DNA of 31,648 nt from Chrysochromulina parva (Eukaryota; Haptophyta; Prymnesiales; Chrysochromulinaceae). The first letter of the stretch is position 1, and each line of letters starts with the position of its first letter. Below the pieces are notes generated by a model. It saw nothing but the letters and a program-made list of their open reading frames with translations, ran no database searches and was not told where the DNA came from. The DNA is taken from NCBI GenBank assembly GCA_002887195.1, contig PJAB01000260.1, forward strand, positions 1-31,648. The letters are read 5' to 3'. Positions 25,579 to 31,648 of this stretch are shown piece by piece. The translations under genes were made by a program, and so were the position numbers.

Positions 25579-26266
25579 CGGGTTGGTCTCGCTGCCACGC
25601 AATGTGAGCACAGCCGGCGCCTGGACACTGGACGGTGAGACCGAGGCGCGACACCCGCTCTCGTCAAACTTGTCCCCGGGGAGACACGCATCTCGGTGTG
25701 GAGCGACACTCTATACGGATCTCCACACGCGCGACGCGGAGATCGGCGTGGAGTCTACTGACACGATGTGCGGTCGGGTGCAGGGAGCCGTGTGAGCCGG
25801 CATGAACGGGGAACCTGCGGACGGAAACGCAAACGGGACCAGGCGGAGGGAAAACGATTTATATTTATTTCGACTCCGTCCCTCCCAGGACGGTGCACCA
25901 CGTAACGCGAATCAAACGCAGAAGAGGCGGCAGCGAACGGAAGTCGAGTCGAGTACGCGAAGACCGCGAAGAGCCGGAAGTCGAAGTGAAATTGCCAAAT
26001 TCAAAATTGACGGCATGTATGATATGTTTCGTGCTTGGAAAACGTTCGTCGGCACCGCCCTCGAGCACGCCGATCTCACCTGATCATGAGCGGCCGCGCG
26101 ACTGCCGTGCCGTCGACCGTGCCGACGACTCGCGCGAGTACCCACGACACCGCACACACACAACGACCTCCACCAGAGAGTGCACCGCGTACAGCGTGGG
26201 TCGAGCACCCACACACGTATGACGTACGAGGGCCAATGGAATAGCCAAACGGACCGACCATGGCGC
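25579..26266. other. Spacer between convergent genes
   Basis: Lies between the sirtuin stop and the 3' end of the SPX-Zn2Cys6 gene. It contains a short AT-rich patch (gatttatatttattt, about 25856-25870) and CA-rich stretches (about 26145-26220). No gene, RNA or repeat family was recognised. Confidence 0.5.
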
Positions 26267-28314
26267 TCAAGCGACCGTCGGTAACCCCCTCAGTGGGTCA
26301 CTCAGTGCGACAGCGCTCAGGATATCGAGATTACCGCCCGTGAACGCCTCTCGGTACTCCGGAGACATTGCGTGTGAGCTGGCGTTTGGAGTGGTGTGTG
26401 AAGTGGCGTTTGAAGTGGTGCGTGAACGGGCGTGTGAGCTGGACGACGCGTGCACGTCGTTGGGGTGCGGGGGTTGGTAGGACCCCAGGGCGGCGAGGGA
26501 CTGCGGCATGGCACCGCCCATGCCCCTGGCCAGGGTTGGGATCATCGCATGCGGCGGCGGCACCGACGAGAAGTGCGAACCATGTGTACCGAGGGCATGG
26601 CTAGGGGGAAGGTGCCCTGGCGAGTTGGCAACCGTCATTGGCCCCAGAACGTAGCCATGAGGAGGATGAAAGTAGCCAGCAGCCGCGTAGCCGCCCTCGG
26701 ATCCTGATGAGGCCATCATCACGGCGCTGTTGCCGCCGCCCGGCGGCACCATCAGGTGTGGTTCAAGCGTTGGCCGAGCGCCAACACCGCCGACCCACCG
26801 AGGCGCCGCTACGGGCGCGAGTTGCAACGGCTGTGGCTTCTGCGCCGGCAGCTTCGTCATCGTCGCGGGTCGCCCTTCGTCGGTTTCGTCAACTCCGAAG
26901 GACATGTCGCACCCGTCCGAGTATTGATGCGAGTGCAAGCTCGCGGCCGCTGCGCACGCGCGCACGAGCGCAGGGGCAAGCAAGGGATGGGGGACGGGTG
27001 GTGTGAGGAACGCGGAGCGAAGGCAGGGCGGCACGCTCGACTCGCATCTCGAGATCGCATCTCGCATCTCGAGATCATGGCGAGGGAAGCGGGATACAAA
27101 GCAGGGCACTGTCGGTAGCGGCCGGCACGCTCGCGTGGGAGGCATGCGGTTGGGTGGGAGGGATGGCGCGCGCGCGTACCAGCCGCCGCCGAGAGCCCTG
27201 AAATGTCGCCGCCCTCGCCAGTGCGCCAACAGCGCCGCCGCTTGCGCTTCTCCCGCATCACACATGCCTTGCCGAGGCGCACGCAGCGAGTACAAGGGTA
27301 CCCCTGGCATGCGCTCTTCGCCCTGTGGCACTCGACGCACGCCTGGCGTCGCCCAATGCCTTGCTGGCCGTCAGGGCCGCCGTCACCCCAGGTCGCATCG
27401 CTCGCCATGCCCTGCCCCTCCCCCCCCGAAGTGCCGTCACAGCCCGAGCAATCCATCTTACCGGTAGTGGCCAGCATGGCGGCAGACGACGCCACGAGCG
27501 GTTCGGCGGACGCTCTGGTCGCAGACACGCAGGAGCCAGGGAGCGAGACGGAGACGGCAGCGCAAAGGAGCGGCTGGTCATTGCGCACGAGCGAGTCGGG
27601 CGGCGCGCGCGCCGGGGATCCTGGTGTGGGGAATCCCGGTGGGCCCTTTTCGTCACTCGGCGAGGCTGGCGACATGTGCGGCGGCGTCGTCCTTGTGCTA
27701 CCGATGCTCGCGCTTGCGGAGACAGGGGCGGCGTCGGCATGGGCCGCGCTGGCAGACTGGGTGGCCGTCTGCATGGCCGAATGATGGCTGATGGCTGACC
27801 CGTACTTGGCCATGCACCGGCCGAGGAGCACTTGCGCCTCCAGCAAGAGCGTATCCAGGCGATTAAGGGAGGAGAAGCCGCGCTCATCCACGAAGGCGAT
27901 CAGGGCGCCGCTCATGCGGACGGGCGAGAGCTTGTCGTGCTTCTTCATGATTTTGCGCACCGCTTGAAGGTTGAGCTCCACGTAGTTGCGCAGCCATGTG
28001 GCACCATCTTGCACCAGGTCCACCTCGTGTGAAACACGTTCCAGGAGCTCATTGACGCTGCTGCTCCACGGCTCATCGACGGTTGCGCCAAGATCGCGTG
28101 TCCGCTCCCCTAGCAGGGTCATTTGGGACTCGAAGAACTCATCAATGGCCTGGATCGACTTGAGGAACATTGAGACAAATGACCCCTCCATCTCGGCGTA
28201 GCGCATCGGGTCGTTAGAGCCCAATTTGAGCAGCTTCTTGAGCTGCTTGTAGGGCACGTATATGTCTTGCCATGGCCCCCACTGCGCGGCCAGCAGCCGC
28301 TTGCCGAACTTCAT
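26267..28314 (-). CDS. SPX domain fused to Zn2Cys6 binuclear-cluster DNA-binding domain (two exons), 605 aa
   Basis: Exon 1 is 28314-27180 and exon 2 is 26949-26267; the join is in frame (1818 nt). Residues 1-170 are an SPX domain, starting MKFGKRLLAAQWGPWQDIYVPYKQLKK. It has the tyrosine/lysine site (Tyr22, Lys23, Lys26, Lys27) and the RKIMKKHDK cluster (Lys121, Lys124, Lys125, Lys128) that bind inositol pyrophosphates in known SPX proteins. A Ser/Pro/Ala-rich linker follows. Residues 326-351 are a fungal-type Zn2Cys6 cluster, C-x2-C-x6-C-x4-C-x2-C-x6-C, followed by a basic MREKRKRRR. After the splice, the tail is rich in Pro, His, Ser and Gly and ends with REAFTGGNLDILSAVALSD. This reads as a phosphate-status-sensing transcription factor; that function is inference. 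The ATG at 28314 gives the canonical SPX start; an upstream in-frame ATG at 28437 adds only Arg-rich sequence. Confidence 0.9.
26950..27179 (-). other. Intron of the SPX-Zn2Cys6 gene, 230 nt
   Basis: Donor gctg|GTACGC (27179) and acceptor TGCGCAG|cggcc (26950) on the minus strand. Removal joins two long open frames in phase. Both frames stay open through the intron for some distance, so the exact sites are inferred; other acceptors just downstream are possible. It holds two copies of ctcgcatctcgagatc (27041-27056 and 27061-27076). Confidence 0.72.
27041..27076. repeat. 16-bp direct repeat with XhoI-like palindrome, intronic
   Basis: ctcgcatctcgagatc occurs twice with a 20-bp period inside the predicted SPX-Zn2Cys6 intron. 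Each copy contains the palindrome atctcgagat. Confidence 0.85.
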
Positions 28315-28904
28315 GGCACCGCCGCGGCGATACCGCCCGTGCAAACGCCCCGAGGCTGCCAAAGCGGACAAGTTCGTCCGCGGCGCCGCGCGCGTCGGAA
28401 ATCTAGGACTAAATCTCCGTGAAATCTCCGAAAACATCTTTGTGGGCCCCGTTTCGTTAAGTTACCATGTTGGCGAGTTGCACGCCACCTGCCCGTTGAA
28501 ACACAGCACAGTCCGAGCACACCAAACCCGCAACTTGCACCCCAGTTGGTATGCCCGTATGCCCGTACGGGTCCGTACGCTCCTGCACTTCCCGCATGTA
28601 CCTGCCACACACGCTGGGCGTTCAACTAGGGTTCAACAGTTGTACCTTTAAGAACCTGACCCAGACATCGTCTACGATGGATCACCGTCTCCGGAAGCGA
28701 AGAGTCCCCGAGTATGGGGTCTTCCACTCTCAACTCCCAAGAAGTCTCAAGTCGAGTTCAGCGACTTCCGCCGCGACTTCCGTCCCCGCCGCGTGCCCCG
28801 AACCCTTCACAAGTTAGCTGAGCACATAGACGATCATAGTAGTGGGTTAGTAGCGCCCCCCGACGGTCGCGTACGGCGGGGCTGAGCGGCCCCGCCTAGC
28901 TCCA
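28315..28904. other. Spacer upstream of the SPX gene and downstream of the kinase
   Basis: Both flanking genes are on the minus strand, so this holds the SPX-gene promoter. About 28549-28577 contains two tatgcccg units and the palindrome cccgtacggg (28562-28571), about 250 bp upstream of the SPX start. No gene is supported. Confidence 0.5.
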
Positions 28905-31648
28905 TTAGCAGAGCACGCCCAGCTCCGTGAGCAGGAGATCAACTTGCTGTGCGAGCGTGCCTTGGGCCTCGATGCCCATGGCAGCATTTGCCTCGGCGAC
29001 TGCCTTCGCCACCGGCAGCGAAGGGTCGAGTGAGAGTTCCTCCTTGATGCGCGCCACCTGATGAGGGAGGCAATCAGACGTCATTAGAGCCAATCAGAGC
29101 AGCGAAGGGTCGAGTGAAAGTTCCTCCTTGACGCGCGCCACCTTTTGCGCCATCGTACGCTCAGCGGCCGGGGAGCCAAGCGGCGCCGCGGCGGATTTGG
29201 GCGCGTTGCTTGGCGGTGCCGCCGCGGAGGCGGAGGCGGCGGACGGGGCGGACGGGCGAACCGCACCACCACCACCACCACCGCCACCACCACCACCGAC
29301 GGGGGACATGGCGGCATCGGCGGTGCTGCTGCTGCGCGCCGAGGAGTCTCCGGTGCGCTGCGACCCCTGGCCGCGCTGCGACTTGTTGCCAGCGTTCAGG
29401 TTGGACATCGATGCGCGTGCGAGGTTGGCGGTCAGACCGATCGATGTCTTGTTTGCGGTGGTGGTGGAGGCCTCAGCCTTGCCGTCGAAGGTGCGGTTGA
29501 AGGTGCTCTCGACGGCCTTCTCGGCCTTGCCATCGAAGGTGCGGTTGAAGGTGCTCTCAACGGTCTTCGCGGCCTTGCCATCGAAGGTGCGGTTTGACGT
29601 GCTCTCGACGGTCTTCGCGGCCTTGCCATCGAAGGTGCTCTCGAAAGCCGAACCAACAGAGGCCGCGGCATGGGGCTCGCCACGCGTTGAGGAGGCCCCA
29701 GCCGGAGCGTGCTTCGAAAGGTTCCGAAATTTGGCCTTGGACGCGTTGTGAGCGGGGCTGGAGCGGGGCGAGGGAGTGGCATAGCCGCCACGCGCCGAGG
29801 GCGTGGCCACGGAGGCGTCGTAGGTGCCCTTGGACACGTCGAACGTACCTTCGCCCTCGACAGACGCTCGAGAGCGCTGCAGACGCACGAGCGGGCGCGT
29901 CTCCTTGGCGCCCTTGAAGATGCCGGTCTGGATAGCGGGCGACACGAGCGCGCCCGCAATCGCCGGCATGTCGGGCCGCTGCGTCTGCTCTCTGTGGCAG
30001 CACTGCTTAGCGAGGGCGACGATGCTGGCAGGGCAGCGGTACTCGCGACGCTCGAAGTCGTCGAGGAGCACCTGCACCGGAGAGACGTCGCCGCGTTGCA
30101 CCACGCGCACGATGTCCATTGCGGTCTTGCACTTGAGCGCGTAGTACGGCGCTCGCAGCGTGCCCATGTGCACGAGAAGGCAGCCGAACGACCACACGTC
30201 GAGCGCGGCCGTCTGGTTGTTCTCGCCACGCGCCACCTCGGGCGCCATGTACGGCGGCGTGCCGTGGAGCGCCTCGTCGCCGATGGCTGAGGTCTTGGCG
30301 TTCGCGGACGAGCCAAAGTCGGCGACCTTGGCCACCCACGAGTCCGAGAGCAGCACGTTGCCTGGCTTGAGGTCACGGTGGAGCACGTTGTTGAAGTGCA
30401 GGTACGCGACGCCCTTGGCCACGTCACTCGCGATCGAGAGGAGCGAGGCGTGCCATGTGCGGTACTCCTTGTACTCGGCGGCGCCGTGCAGCAGCTCGAG
30501 CAGCGAGACCTCGAGCAGCTCGAGCACGATGCCCACGCGCCGCACGTGGTCGGTGGCGATGCCGAGCATGAGCACCACGTTCGGGTGGCGCAGGCCCATC
30601 ATCGCGTCGTGCTCGCGGAGCATGTTGGCCAGCAGCTGAACCGAAGACTCCTTGTCCTCACGCAGCTGCTTGACCGCGCAAGGCGTCGCCTTGAACGAGC
30701 ACGCGTGCACGGTGCCAAAGGTGCCCTCGCCCAGCTTCTCGATCATCTCGAGATCGTTCCAGGCGATGAGCTTGCTCGCGCTGCTCGACTGCTCGACCAT
30801 GTCCTTGAGCGCCGCAATCTTGGCAGCTGCGCGCGGAGTAGCCGATGCGATCGACGACGCGACCGGCTTGTTCTTCTTCGGCGACGCCGAGCTCTTGTCG
30901 ATGTCGATGGTGCCCTCGGAGGCGGCAGAGGGCTTGTCGCCCTTACGGACGCGGAAGTCCTCCATCTCAGTGGAGGGCCCGCGCGGGGACGAGCTGCCAG
31001 TCGAGGCTCCACCGAAGCCAATCTGCGCACGGCCGCGAGCCGGGCTCCGGGCCTTGCCCTTGCCACGGTAGCGTAAGAAGCAGTAGCATCCAATCGCAAA
31101 AAGGCCAAGGCCTCCGCCGCCGACGGCGGCGACGATGAGAATGAGCATGTTGCTCGATCCGTCTGTTGGTGTGGACAGCCCGGCAGTGATTTCGGGGGCG
31201 ACGAGGCGAGTGACCGTCTCCACGGTGATGGTGGGAGCGCTCGTCACCTGGAGGTTTAAGAACTCGCTCGCCGCGTTTGCGTCAGCGAAGATAGAGGTGC
31301 TCAGGGACTCCTCGATGGCGGCACTCGCGGACAAAGTAGAGGAGACGATGGTGATCTCGACCCGAGTGGACGCGGCATAGGCGACCGTGGTGACCGCGCT
31401 GGGGTCCACGCCCGACTCGGCGGCGACCGAGGTCGAGATGTTGTCCAGCCGGGCAGGCGTGAAGGCCTCGATCGGCTCCGCAGCAACGAAGCCGATCACC
31501 ACCTGGTACGTTGTCACCGCGAGCGCTCCCGGCACCGACGGGGGCGGCGCAAGGGGCGAGGGCGAGGGCGTGGTGGACGGCGGGAGAGGCGAGGGCGGGG
31601 GCGAGGGCGAGGGCGGGGGCGGGGGCGAGGGCGAGGGCGGCGGGGGCG
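28905..31648 (-). CDS. Membrane-anchored TKL-type protein kinase with SEA-like ectodomain; 5' end beyond window
   Basis: The gene is open to the right edge, so the N-terminus is missing. In order on the minus strand: a Pro/Ser-rich stalk (31648 to about 31540); a SEA-like domain (about 31510-31205) with FTPARLDNISTSVAAESGVDPSAV; one membrane span (NMLILIVAAVGGGGLGLFAIGCYCFL, about 31150-31070) followed by basic RYRGKGK; a linker; and a kinase domain (about 30730-29930). The kinase has the glycine loop GEGTFGTV, lysine in CAVKQLRED, HRDLKPGNV, DFGSS and GTPPYMAPEV. All catalytic residues are present, so it should be active; tyrosine-kinase-like (TKL) Ser/Thr kinases look like this. The tail has four 16-residue repeats, a Gly run and a terminal VKEELSLDPSL motif. 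A predicted 84-nt intron (29058-29141) joins exon 29142 onward to 28905-29057; without splicing the frame stops at 29094. Confidence 0.9.
29015..29141 (-). repeat. Tandem duplicated exon segment (two 43-bp copies, 84-bp offset)
   Basis: 29099-29141 and 29015-29057 match at 41 of 43 bases and encode VARVKEELSLDPSL and VARIKEELSLDPSL. The offset between copies equals the predicted intron length. Only the second copy continues into the longer C-terminal sequence. Confidence 0.9.
29058..29141 (-). other. Predicted 84-nt intron whose 5' half duplicates the next exon
   Basis: Minus strand: donor caaaag|GTGGCG (29141), acceptor cctccctcatcag|gtggcg (29058), phase 0. Splicing replaces the short ending (DPSLL, stop) with a 50-residue tail ending LLLTELGVLC. 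Retaining the intron also gives a sensible end, so both forms may exist. Confidence 0.65.
29476..29667 (-). repeat. 48-bp coding tandem repeat, four copies (ESTFNRTFDGKA-type)
   Basis: The gccttgcc(a/g)tcgaaggtg unit starts at 29476, 29524, 29572 and 29620, an exact 48-bp period. It encodes 16-residue blocks of the form ESTFNRTFDGKAxKxV in the kinase tail, each with several Ser/Thr. The boundary of the fourth copy is approximate because it lacks the NR part. Confidence 0.85.

Noticed and set aside
1..31648. Giant-virus or bacterial contig
   Set aside because: Phase-consistent spliceosomal introns, NIP7, THOC6 and SPX genes, and low-complexity-rich large proteins fit a eukaryotic nuclear genome.

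Overview
This window looks like nuclear DNA from a compact, GC-rich eukaryotic microbe, most plausibly a unicellular alga; a haptophyte-like genome fits best, but that is inference. It carries eukaryote-specific genes (NIP7, THOC6, an SPX regulator, a TKL-type membrane kinase). Four GT-AG introns can be placed by reading-frame logic (84, 85, 154 and 230 nt). Genes lie on both strands with short spacers, and no prokaryotic operon signals are seen.

Layout. 1-97 holds a strictly 21-bp-phased array of alternating inverted 14-mers that runs off the left edge. A small helical ORF follows (816-1337), then an unrecognised gene with a signal-peptide-like start (1911-3164, whose 3' reading frame is doubtful). 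On the minus strand come a DegT/DnrJ/EryC1-type PLP aminotransferase (3952-5484), a lysine/acid-rich protein with a duplicated 46-residue block (6270-7199), a multi-pass membrane protein ending in a KKxx ER-retrieval motif (7870-8622), an EF-hand protein with a KGGPQPVATA-like repeat tract (8904-10478) and THOC6 (10851-11903). On the plus strand follow a double ABM-like protein (12079-12879), NIP7 with a 29-nt first exon (13083-13782), a 2265-residue multidomain coiled-coil protein (13940-20737), a spliced TPR/FN3 protein (21519-24057) and a sirtuin-like protein lacking the usual zinc module (24172-25578). The right end is minus strand: a spliced gene joining an SPX phosphate-sensing domain to a Zn2Cys6 DNA-binding cluster (26267-28314), and a membrane-anchored TKL kinase whose N-terminus lies beyond the right edge (28905-31648).

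The genes do not form one pathway. Two are housekeeping (NIP7 for 60S assembly, THOC6 for mRNA export). The strongest candidates for something undescribed are the SPX-Zn2Cys6 protein, which would place a pyrophosphate-inositol/phosphate sensor and a DNA-binding domain in one chain, and the giant protein, which combines SHOCT-like repeats, an eight-unit helical repeat, a SEA-like domain and two ubiquitin-like folds. The same SEA-like domain appears in the ectodomain of the kinase about 14 kb away.

All family calls come from reading motifs by eye; no database search was run.
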